DNA of 64,000 nt, taken from the NCBI GenBank assembly GCA_029582155.1, contig CM055898.1, positions 24,310,839 to 24,374,838 on the forward strand. The letters run 5' to 3'. A program made the translations under genes and the position numbers. The stretch comes from Panopea generosa. Taxonomy: Eukaryota > Mollusca > Bivalvia > Adapedonta > Hiatellidae. Shown piece by piece: positions 9,800 through 20,384 of this stretch (the stretch's first letter is position 1; each line of letters starts with the position of its first letter). Below the pieces are notes generated by a model that saw only the letters and a list, made by a program, of their open reading frames with translations, made no database searches and was not told the origin of the DNA.

Positions 9800-10270
9800 G
9801 GGTTGTTATTAGAAGCCGGGGACTGGTCCCCCCCCCTCCCCCAGCTATTCTTACTTGAACACCTGGCTGAGTTTCTTCTGTTTTTTTTTAGGCAGACCCC
9901 CATACCCACTTCTACTTTTTCCTTTCACCCTCCTACTTCAAAACTAAATGAAAGTCCTGCCATATGGTCATATATTAATAGGAGATTAATTTGTTGCATG
10001 TGTAAAATTTGATTTCAGCATGGTTGCCACTATGCACAAGTGCAGATTAAATGCGAGTAGAAATAGTAATTGTTAAAAAACAATAATTGATGAAGGATCT
10101 AATCAGATTTAAAGGAGATTTAATTCAATTAGTGTGAATTATTCAACAATAAACAATTACCTTAAAGACGTATTCGGATCCAGTAAAAAAAAACGTCATT
10201 TTGCCATAAACAAGTTTATCAAATTAAAATCTAAAGACACTGGCAATGAGAAACAGTATTGATTGCATGA
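9800..10270. other. Non-coding stretch with C-rich tract
   Basis: GGGGACTGGTCCCC (from ~9820) is palindromic and runs into a C-rich tract. Nothing else is recognised. Confidence 0.4.
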
Positions 10271-10274
10271 CTCA

Positions 10275-10600
10275 GTTAATATTGTTGTTGTTGTATGGTG
10301 TTTAGCTTTGCTTTCAACAATTTTTCAGTTTTATCACGACGGTGTCTTAAGACAGTAGTCTAAGCGCTGCACCACCTGAGTGCCATGCCACAGACACAAA
10401 GTATGATACCCCACCTATGCACATTATACTGACACTGGGCCAACCAGATCTAGACTTTCCTTTGATGCTGAGCGCCGAGAAGGGAGCTTCTAGTAACATT
10501 CCTCAAGTCTTTGGTATGACCTGGCCGGGATAGAATAAATAACCTTCCGTCTGTGTGCGAGGCGGACACTACTCCGAGACCACTGCTGTGGTATTGCATG
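10275..10600 (-). mobile_element. tRNA-derived SINE, family B
   Basis: Minus-strand copy. The tail end (TTGTTGTTGTATGGTGTTTA) is at the left and the tRNA-like head at the right. The body contains the complement of GTGTCAGTATAATGTG and GGTATCATAC, and GACCTGGCCGGGAT marks the mutated B-box side. Diverged from the 2.0 kb copy, but collinear over ~310 bp. Confidence 0.8.
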
Positions 10601-10639
10601 ACTCAGAGACATTCTAGGATCTCCAAATGCAGGATCCGC

Positions 10640-10800
10640 CGTGACTGAGTTGTCTGAGGGATTGTCTCAAGGTCACTCAATAACTTTTACTCAGAAATTA
10701 CGGGTTCAAGTCCAGCTTGTTCCAAAATATTTATTAGAAAAAATTTGCCATTTACTTGAGGAAGGACAGTGAAAATTTTACTAAGATTCGGTAGAGCTTT
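10640..10800 (+). mobile_element. SINE, family F (decayed)
   Basis: GATTGTCTCAAGGTCACTCA, B box CGGGTTCAAGTCC (about 10700-10712), then TTTGCCATTTACTTGAGGAAG and GACAGTG. The 3' end is lost. It lies immediately downstream of the head of a family B copy in the opposite orientation. Confidence 0.6.
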
Positions 10801-11379
10801 AGACTTATTGAAATCATTTACAATGTTTAATTGACATCCTCTAGGTGATTGGCTAAAATTGAATCTTTCATCACAGTCAGGCAGACGGCAACAATAGATG
10901 ATCAGAATGCATGAATAATACAATGTGGCACAGATTTATTCTTGCAAAATTATCCTGGAAATAAGTGGTAAATCAAAAATATTAAATAGAATGTTTTCTC
11001 ATCACTTTGGCTGTAATTGTATATATCATTGCGCAGTGTCAAGGGAAGTATATTTATTTATCTGCTTAAGAAAGTCATTGTTTCAAACACAGGGCTGGGT
11101 ATGATATTAATAATGGGCTTTAAGAATATTTTGTCTGTAAAATATGTGTTGCGAGTCGCAGGGACGCAGAATGCATAATAAAATTGATCATTTTGGTTCT
11201 GATTTAGGAAACTTTGAAATTGCTTTCTGTTTATTTTGAGAAATTTATAGCATTTTAATACAATTGAATTAATATAACTACTCTTTGTTTGTGTGCGTGT
11301 AATTTGTTCTTTAAATGTGGATGAAATAAGTACATTAAAACAATTTTTACAGAACATGTCTGTAGTATCTTTTAGCTGT
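10801..11379. other. Non-coding stretch, nothing recognised
   Basis: AT-rich, stops in all frames. A 99-aa minus-strand ORF has no features. Confidence 0.4.
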
Positions 11380-12765
11380 TTAAAGGGACAGAGTTTAAAA
11401 TCATTTTACTAATGTTTGCTCATCAAAAACATCTTGAGATCAACATTCTATGAAAATGTAATGACTTGGAAATATGAAGGTCCAAGTTTTATTACCTGAA
11501 ATTTAATATATAAGAATTTATAAGCAGTCTGCAAAGGAGGATGTTTACCAGAGTTGTGCCCCTTGACAGAACAAGAAAGAAATTAATACTTGATTACCAA
11601 CTGGGGTAATTTAATCTCATATTTGTATCAAGCAGATAATTTTATAAAATTCCGCCAATAGTGTTAAATTTTTGAATATTGCTATGTGTACCTTTAGCAA
11701 AGCTGTCTATAAAGGGGCATAACTCTAAAAAACAATTGAAAGGCATTATATTTCATATGTGAAAATATAATAATAATAATAGATATTTATTTCCATTATG
11801 TTTTACCAATATGATATACCATTCTAAAGAAATATCAGTTTGTATATTTTAAGAATCTTTGTTAAAAACTTGTGTGATTTTATTTGTTTTATAATAAATG
11901 TTGACACTTTCTTAAATATGGAGTTTCAGAATGATTCATTTTTTTTTCTCCTCACAATTTTGGGAAGATGTCCCAGACCCTTGGAATTGGGAATTTTAGC
12001 AGCGTTTCCATTAAAATTGGGAAAACTTTCATTGTATCTATTTGTTCATCTTTACAAAAATGTGTATGCTTGCTTCACTAACCATTTAATTCAAGATTCA
12101 ATTTCATACTCAGTTCAGAATGGGGAAAACTTTGTTTATTTTATCAAGGAAATATAGCATGTTTCACTACAATTATTGAAGCTTTCAATTGGGAACATTT
12201 ACCACTCAATTGGGAAAAAAAGATACTATTTGCCATTTGGAATATGACCCTATGAGTTTTTGTGTGTGTGTAATTAGTGCCTTGGGGTTGTGAAAATTAA
12301 AACTAGAAACTGCCGTGTATTAAAACATTCACTATGAACATCTACACCAAAAATATGGTAATCCCATTTTGCAGTATACCGTAAACCTGTCTGTTACGAA
12401 GAAGGAAGTTTTTATGTATGTGCTCGTATAACCTTATTGTTAGTAATGCATCAAATACTGTGCTCTCCATATAGGTTTTACTTAATTCATATTACAGTAA
12501 AACCTGTGTAAGTGGCCACCTCTATTAAGCAGCCACTTGTCTTAAGCAGCCACATTTGCTATTTCCCATTGTTATGCTTTCATAAAAAGTTACCCTGTAT
12601 TAAGCAACAACCTGTTTTAAAAGGCCATTTTTGCTCCATCTCACAACTGGCTGCTTAAAACAGGTTTGACTGTATTTTTGTTTTGTTATACATTCGTAAA
12701 GGTACAGATTAATCAGTATGAACTTCAGTAAATTTGGATTTCAACATTGGAGCATGTCCCTTTAA
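11380..12765. mobile_element. Possible TTAA-flanked element, ~1.4 kb
   Basis: TTAA followed by AGGGACA (11384-11390) on the left, and TGTCCCT followed by TTAA (12755-12765) on the right, form a 7-bp inverted repeat with TTAA at both outer ends. The inner flanks are only weakly similar. A Tc1/mariner-type MITE at 12.49 kb would be a nested insertion. A 7-bp match could be chance, so this is tentative. Confidence 0.3.
12493..12674. mobile_element. Short Tc1/mariner-type MITE (182 bp)
   Basis: Ends ACAGTAAAACCTGT and ACAGGTTTGACTGT are inverted repeats with one mismatch, flanked by TA at both sides. The interior repeats AAGNGGCCACC and TTAAGCAGCCAC motifs. It matches the terminal zones of the 957-bp element at 5.06 kb, so it looks like an internally deleted family member. 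Confidence 0.8.
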
Positions 12766-12779
12766 AGTCTATCTTATAG

Positions 12780-13560
12780 ATCTAAAATGTTGCATCCGAG
12801 TATGGAAGAGAAACATTTATTAATGTAATTATTTCTGCACTAGACAATAATTATGGACAAGACTAATTAATAATATAACAGTGATAACCATCTTCTGTTT
12901 AAATATCGTGAGAAGTTCGAATTTTCACAACTCGTATCTAAAATGAAATTTGATCATTGATCATTGCAGGGCTTAGAATGATGGATATATTATAGACTGG
13001 ATCTGGGATGCTACTGGCTCTAATAGATGCTGGTGAGCACGGAAAATGTTTTGTGCTGGATTTTTGTTTCTTTAGCAATTCATTCAACAAATTCAAAAGG
13101 ACTTTATCTGAAGTTGCAGCCGTGATAAAAAAAGCATAATTGACCACTTAAGTAACAGTTTAATCAGGTGACAATGGATTTGTAGACTTGTTATGATGAA
13201 CTGGTTCTAAGCAAATTCTAATGAATATGGTGTGCTAGCAAGGACGGAAAACGTTCAATGTTTAATTTTTTTTTTTAAATCTATTCAATAGTTCTGGAAG
13301 ATTTTGATTGTAGATTATATGGTTCTCTGCAAAGAAAATTAAATTTTATTTATTGAAAGTTTGTTTTTATGAGTTTGTATTTGATTAATTAACATAAGGG
13401 TATATTGGGTGACTTTCAATGGAATTAATGAAGTAGTAATCATGATATGAAGAGAGTTATTTGATAATAAGGAAATACATTCTTCTCTTATCGAAAGGTT
13501 TGTAAGTTTTGTCCATTTCACATGTGATTTATCCAGATGTTTTTGAGAGTTTGTTGTTTC
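12780..13560. other. Non-coding stretch, nothing recognised
   Basis: AT-rich with short featureless ORFs on the minus strand only. Confidence 0.4.
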
Positions 13561-16500
13561 GGGGGGGGGGGGGTAAAAATGAGCAAACACATAAAAAATG
13601 GCGGATTTTTTGTTTGTAAAAAAAGTAACATCAAGGCACAGAAAACACGGTAATTTATTTTATACTCATTATTTTTCTTAATGCATACTCCCAAGATGTA
13701 ACTAAGTATATTGTCTTCCATCGGTAGTTCACTCCTACCTTGCAGCTATCACCATAAAAGACGCAATTCGAGAAAACTGAGAGTGTTTACATGTGCCGCA
13801 ATACATGTTAACTAAATGACACCTTCTTTTGGACTTTTTCTATGATATCACACTGTGTTTTCATAAATTTTACTGTCAGTACTGTTTTCACCACCAATTA
13901 TTTCCAAATTACACTTGATTCGTCCGTTTAAGACCTCCATGTTTTGAAATTCATATGTGTATGACAATATATGAGGGATTTCGTCAACTGTATGCCATAA
14001 ATGAATGGATGCGTTTGACGCCCAGTAGGGAAAAATAAAAATATTGTCTTCATTATCTTCGATGTTTGCTTTTTAAAACTTAGGGAAAGGCCAAGGTAGA
14101 TCCATTATTTGAATAAACCATTCAGAAACATTATCAGAGTAAGTTAACTGTTTTCAAAGAATAAATGTTACTCATTTATAAAAGAAAGCGTCCCAGATGA
14201 CCAAGACTTTAAATTAAGGAGTATATTAATTTTCGTTTTGATGACATCATATTCTCACCACCTTGTCTGTGTATACATGTAGTAACATGTATGACGAAAG
14301 GTGGTTGTATTTGACTTTTATTGAAGTCATATTCCACTCTGTTTAATACCAAATCAGGAGTGTACCTGCCTATACACAAGTACGCAGCTGGGTCCACATG
14401 ATTTAGATTTTTTTAGCTGATATCAGAAAACTCGTACGTAATATGTTTGATACTATCCAACAGATTGCAAAAACGTTTAACTATTCAGAAAAACATCTAC
14501 TTGCATTTAAAAGTGAATATGAAAATGATGATCTTGATGGAGAAACGGACCGACTTCAAAATCTTTGTGAAACTGGATGGGCAAGTCGGACAGACTCCTT
14601 GTACACATACATTTAAATAAGCGTATTCTAACGTTGTGAGTTCACTCAATGTAAAGATGTAGCATCTTGAAGTTTGACATAGTTTTACAGGATGTAATGC
14701 CTCTTAACAAGTAGTTTCAGGCAAAGGGCAATTGGAGAGCAATGTGCTTACCACACAGATTTGTCAAGTATGTTGCATCAGCTGCCGGCACAAAAGAGAG
14801 ACAGTGCTTTACTGACCTCAGAGGTAACCGTGAGAGATTCCGAAGTGAAGTATACTATATCCTGGGTTGTGTAACCAAAACACTATCCTTTCTTGTCTGG
14901 TTGAACTTATAACCATGCCAGTGCGGAAATGTTATTCAGTGTCATGCATAGAGTGCGGATTATCTATCGTCAACAATGAAAGCTAAATACTGTCTGGACT
15001 AGTCATGCTAGATAGTTACAGATGTGAGCAGATTGACATTGAAAATGTAATTTAAAAAATGCCGGTAAAAATGAATGAATGAATGAATAAATGAATGAAT
15101 AGTGTTTTACGGCGTACCAACACATCAAAGGTTATTCGACGCCAACAGGAAAAAAGATTCCAGGTTCACTCTACATGTACAAAAAAACAACAAATTAACA
15201 AACAGATTAAATAAAATACATCAACAAAATGAATATGCAGAATGAACCTTAGAACCTTGATACCTGAAGAACTGCAGAGTTTCAGCAAGTTCTATCATAT
15301 AACTTAAATTGTCGCTTCCTACGACATGCATGAGCCACAGTGATCCTATTCTTGCCATCACTCATGGCTACCTGAAACCACACAGGGGTTGATAATTTAA
15401 CCACAATAGTGAACATGACACAAAATGATAAAGTGAACATGACACCCATTTGAATGATTCCTACCCCTCTGCAGAGATCGGCAGTGATTCTATTCTTAGC
15501 CGGAACCACATGGGCTTGCTGGTAAGAAAGTCCGGAAATGTGAATTTATCTAGAACCAGGGGCGCTCAGTTGAGTACAAATTGTGACTTTGTGAAGACAG
15601 TCTTACTGTTCTAATGCCGATGATGGTAACATAAATGTTTGTTTTGCACTGAAGAGTAATGCCTGTCATTAAATAAAACATCATCAAACTTAAAAAATGT
15701 TTAACTTATTTTGTAATTATTACTATTTTGTTTTAAAAAGAAATTACCCAGAACCCTTACAACTAGACTATGGCACTCAATGTGATGGATCAATCACACA
15801 ACATCATTTAAGTGAAAAGGTGAAATTTATTTGAGTTTTCATTATTTTTTTGGCGATGTATACTCTAGTATAGAATGTACTACTAGTATCTTGAAGAAAA
15901 TGTGCCAAAAATTGTTCATGCCTATGTCTTTTCTTTATAGATGATAACGGAGAATCAAATTTTCTTTTTGGTGTTCTTAGTGGCATTGCACTAGGTGAGG
16001 GTGAAATAAATTTCCGCTTCTGCAGTCGTGACCGCTAATTTAAGGAAATGGCTTATTTTTTTCCGCAAGGCATTTTACCGGGAAAGGAAAAATCATAATA
16101 AACGACACACTATGCTGATTTTTTATTCAATGAAGCACTTAAACTGTTATAGTTTCACAAATACATAGTCTTGTTTTTTAACATACACATAACTGACAAT
16201 ATGTATATTTGTATTTTCCCTACTGGGAACACATCCATACATTTATGACATACAGTTGACGAAAACCCTCATATATTGTCGTACACATATGAATTTCAAA
16301 ATGAGGAGGTATTAAACGGATGAATCAAGTATAATTTGGAAATACTTTGTGGTGAAAATTGTGAGTTCTGACAGTAAAACTCATGATACACAGCGTGATA
16401 TCATAGAAAAAACAACAAAAGAAGGTGCCATTTAGTGAATATGGATTTCGGTACAAGAAAACACTCTCGATTTTCTCAAATTGTGTCTTTTTGTGGTGAT

Positions 16501-16664
16501 ACATGTAGCTGCATGGTAAGAATGAACTACTGATGGAAGACATTAAACTGAGTTACATCTTGGAAGTATGCATTAAGAAAAATAGTGAGTATAAAACAAA
16601 TTACCGTGTTTTTCTGTGCTTTGACGTAACTTTTCACATACCCTCAAAATATGTTCGCCCCCCC
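13561..16664. mobile_element. 3.1 kb element with ~480-bp terminal inverted repeats
   Basis: The left arm (13561-14047) and right arm (16193-16664) are inverted copies of each other over their whole length, clearly alike by eye with small indels. Shared landmarks include CACGGTAATTT, TTTCTATGATATCAC, TTTTACTGTCAG, TATGAGGG, TCGTCAACTGTATG and CCCAGTAGGGA. The outer ends are a G-run at the left and a C-run at the right. The interior has no transposase I recognise. It could be a non-autonomous long-TIR DNA transposon (MULE-like or foldback), or two copies of one repeat inserted head to head. No target duplication is obvious. Confidence 0.75.
15062..15540 (+). mobile_element. Dispersed repeat inside the long-TIR element
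   Basis: Starts with an (ATGA)n tract, then GTGTTTTACGGCGTACC and GGTTATTCGACGCC, and ends with GATTCTATTCTTAGCCGGAACCACATGG (two blocks). I recall similar (ATGA)n plus GTGTTTAACGGC sequences as common in molluscs, but cannot confirm. CAGTGATCCTATTCTTGCCA and its partner CAGTGATTCTATTCTTAGCC about 140 bp apart show an internal duplication. Confidence 0.45.
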
Positions 16665-16699
16665 TCTGTTTACAACTTCTACTGACATTGTTAAGTACT

Positions 16700-18830
16700 A
16701 TAAATATATAGGCAAAGAGTTAATTGTCTACAGTGAATTATCATAAGATATAAGGTCTTAGTTGAGGTTAATTGTTAAAAGTGAATTATCATTAAATATA
16801 AGGTCTTAGTTGCGGTTATTTGCTAACAGTGAATTATCATCAAATATAAGGTTTTAGTTGAGGATTAATTGTCTACAGTGAATTATCATCAAATATATGG
16901 TCTTACTTCAGGTTAATTGTTAACAGTGAATTATCATCAAATATAAGGTCTTAGTTGAGGTTAATTATTAACAGTGAATTATCATCAAATATATGGTCTT
17001 ACTTCAGGTTAATTATTAACAGTGAATTATCATCAAATATAAGGTCTTAGTTGAGGTTAATTATTAACAGTGAATTATCATCAAATATAAGGTCTTAGTT
17101 GAGTTTAATTGTCTACAGTGAATTATCATCAAATATATGGTCTTACTTCAGGTTAATTGTTAACAGTGAATTATCACCAACTATAAGGTCTTAGTTGAGG
17201 TTAATTGTTAACAGTGAATTATCATCAAATATAAGGTCTTAGTTGAGGGTTAATTGTTAACAGTGAATTATCATTAAATATATGGTCTTAGTTGAGGTTA
17301 ATTGTTAACAGTGAATTATCATCAAATATAAGGTCGTAGTTGAGGTTAATTGTTAACAGCAAATTATCATTAAATATAAGGTCTGAGTTGAGTGTTAATT
17401 GTCTACAGTGAATTATCATCAAATTTATGGTCTTAATTGAGATTAATTGTTAACAGTGAATTATCATCAAATATAAGATCTTAGTTGAGGTTAATTGTTA
17501 ACAGTGAATTATCATCAAATATAAAGTCTTACTTCAGGTTAATTTTTAACAGAAAATTATCATCAAATATAAATTCTTAGTTGAGGTTAATTGTCTGCAG
17601 TGAATTATTGTCAAATATAAGGTCTTAGTTGAGGTTAATTGTCTACAGTGAATTATCATCAAATATAAGGTCTTAATTGAGGTTAATTGTTAACAGTGAA
17701 ATATCATTAAATATAAGGTCTTAGTTGAGGTTAATTGTCTACAGTGAATTATCATCAAATATAAGGTCTTAGTTGAGGTTAATTGTTAACAGTGAATAAT
17801 CATCAATTATTAGGTTATAGTTTAGGGTAGGTTATATTGTTTACAGTCAGCTATAAACTGATTCATTTTAGTTGAGTTTTAATTGTTTACCGTGATTTGT
17901 CATCAATGATTAGGTCTTATTTTAGTGTTGATTGTTTATAGTGAATTATCCACATTGATTAGGTCTGAGTTGAGTGTTAATTGTTTACAGTGAATTATCA
18001 ACATTGATTAGGTCATAGTTGAGTGTAAATTATTCATAGTGAATTATCAACATTGATTAGGTCTGAGTTGAATGTTAATTGTTTTTAGTGAATTATCAAC
18101 ATTGATTATGTCTAAGGTGAGTGTTTATTGTTTATAGTGAATTATCAATGTTTATAAGGTTTAAGTTAAGTGTAAATTATCCACATTGATTAGGCCAAAG
18201 TTGAGTGTTAATTGTTTAACGTGAATTATCAACATTGATTAGGTCTAAGTTGAGTGTTAATTGTTTACAGTGAATTATCAACATTGATTAGGTCTGAGAT
18301 GAGTGTTAATGGTTTACAGTGAATTATCAACATTGATTAGGTCTAAGTTGAGTGTTAATTGTTTACAGTGCATTATCAACATTGATTAGGTCTAAGTTGA
18401 GTGTTAATTGTTTACAGTGAATAATCAACATTGATTAGGTCTAAATGAGTGTTAATTGTGTGCAGTGATATATCATTAATGATTAGATCTTAGACGTGTT
18501 TCATTGTCTACAGTGATTTATCATCGATGATTAGGTCTTAGTTGAGAGTTAGTTGTATGCAATCAAGTATTAGGTATTAATTGAGTGTTTATTGTTAACA
18601 GTGAATTATGATCATTTATTAGGTGTTAGTTGAGTGTTAATTGTTGATAGTGAATTATCAACATTGATTAGGTCTTAGTTGGGTGTTAATTATTCTCAGT
18701 GATTTGTCATTGATGATTAGTTTATTGTTAACAGTGAATTATTATTATTTATTAGACTGGTGTTAGTTGAGTGTTAATTATTTTCAATGATTTATCAAGT
18801 TTCACTGTGGTCTTTTATTCAGTATTATCA
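16700..18830. repeat. ~48-bp minisatellite, two subfamilies (~43 copies)
   Basis: Left subfamily (to ~17800): ACAGTGAATTATCATCAAAT and ATAAGGTCTTAGTTGAGG. Right subfamily (~17800-18830): ACAGTGAATTATCAACATTG and ATTAGGTCTAAGTTGAGTG, with ~49-bp spacing. The left part is more homogeneous, the right part more diverged, as expected for an array with an old and a recently refreshed end. No long ORF results because the unit has stops. Confidence 0.85.
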
Positions 18831-18849
18831 AATGGTTTTATTCATGTTG

Positions 18850-19480
18850 ATGTGTGATGATTATAATTACTCAGATGGACATATCTTGTTGTAAATGAGA
18901 TTTATAATTACTCAGATGGACATATCTTGTTGTAAATGAGATTTATAATTACACAGATGGACATATCTTGTTGTAAATGAGAATTATAATTATTCAGATG
19001 GGCATTTCTTATTGTACATGTGTTTCATAATTATTGATATAGACTTTTCTTGTTGTACATGGGTTTATAGTAATTCAGATGGACATTTCTTATTGTACAT
19101 GAGATTCATATTTATGAGAAAAACAATGCTTGTTGTACATGGGATTTATAATGATTCAGATAGCTATTTCTTATTGTACGTGGGATTTATAACTATTTAG
19201 ATAGACATCTCCTGTTGTACATGGGATTTTTAATTATTCGGATGGATTTTTTTGATACATTGGAATGACAATACATCAGTTATAACAGATCACTGTTGCT
19301 GTACATTGGATCTATAATGATTGAAATTGACACTTCTTTTTGCACATTGGAACAGTAATTGATGTGTCAGTTAATTATAACAGACAAGTGATATATGGCA
19401 TGGAATTTATAATGATTCAGATGTCTTAATGTACATGGGAATAATAATGCATCATTGATAAAAGCCACTTGTTGTTGTAC
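18850..19480. repeat. 41-bp tandem repeat decaying rightwards
   Basis: First units at 18870, 18911 and 18952 share CTCAGATGGACATATCTTG and TTGTAAATGAGATTTATAAT and are nearly identical. Later units drift to TTGTACATGGGATTTATAA with irregular spacing. It abuts the 48-bp array directly. Confidence 0.8.
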
Positions 19481-19499
19481 ATGGGGACCATAGATGAGA

Positions 19500-19800
19500 T
19501 GGACATTATTGCCCTAGGTCTACAAATGGTCCAGAGGTAAGGTACATGTATGATGTTTGTACATTTAACACGAGACACAGAGCCAGTTGCACGCACATGA
19601 AACTCAAAACCATTAGAGAAATTATGATATCTTGTTCTGCGTGACTGATCTCATCAAACAAATCCACAACCTTGATTAAATGGGATTGGAACGGGATATT
19701 GATCTTGTTTTCATTAAATTTCAATCCTTTTAAATCACCAACATTCAATTTGTGCATGCGACCCAATCTCTACCGGTGCTGAGTTTCTGTCTTTTATTGA
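19500..19800. other. Unassigned stretch with an 86-codon minus-strand ORF
   Basis: The minus-strand ORF (19506-19766) is one of the few non-repeat ORFs here. It contains a hydrophobic segment (about residues 46-66, rich in I, L, V, M and C) but no motif I recognise. No splice-site or start evidence supports it. Probably chance. Confidence 0.25.
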
Positions 19801-19847
19801 AATTATTAATTGGGAATTCCATTACATGGGTGGTAATGTCAAAGTAT

Positions 19848-19884
19848 GGGGGGGAGGGGGGGGGGGGGAGGGGGGGGGGGGGGA
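19848..19884 (+). repeat. G-rich homopurine tract
   Basis: About 35 consecutive purines, nearly all G, interrupted by two single A residues. It could form a G-quadruplex or triplex. It is also a likely assembly or length-polymorphism site. Confidence 0.9.
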
Positions 19885-19885
19885 C

Positions 19886-20360
19886 TTAATAACTAATGTC
19901 TTCTGCTGCCAGCCATACTGCCAGTCAGATGCTATTCTCATAAATATGTACCAATTTTAATCATATTTGTATAAAATCTATGCACTATTAACTTCTAAAC
20001 AATTTATTTTGCAATTTAAAAGTAGTTCCAGAATATTTTCTAATATTAACAGAGTTGTCCCTCTTTGTTACCAAAAGGCATTATGTAACATATCTCCACT
20101 TTGTTGGAAAATGAGTACAGCAAACTTGTTTGTTGACCACTTCTCTGGTTCATTACAATTATCTGCTGGCACACTATATAATTACTGAAATTTATTAGAA
20201 TATCAATTTAGAAAAAGATAATATACCAAAGACATGAATAATAGATTTCTTCAGATTGAAGCAAATATTTAGATTTTTTAATAATTGCACACAACTTTGC
20301 GATATGTGTCTGACACCTGCTTGTACAGACAGTGAGTTTATTATGACTTTCATAATATTC
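19886..20360. other. Non-coding stretch, nothing recognised
   Basis: AT-rich; a 73-codon ORF has no features. Confidence 0.4.
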
Positions 20361-20384
20361 TCACCTTGTTGAACAAGTATGGAA

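Noticed and set aside
13561-16664. Target-site duplication for the long-TIR element (TTGTTTC versus TCTGTTTAC)
   Set aside because: Similarity of the flanks is partial and could be chance.
19506-19766. 86-codon minus-strand ORF as an exon
   Set aside because: No recognisable domain, splice site or conservation evidence; similar ORFs are expected by chance in 64 kb.
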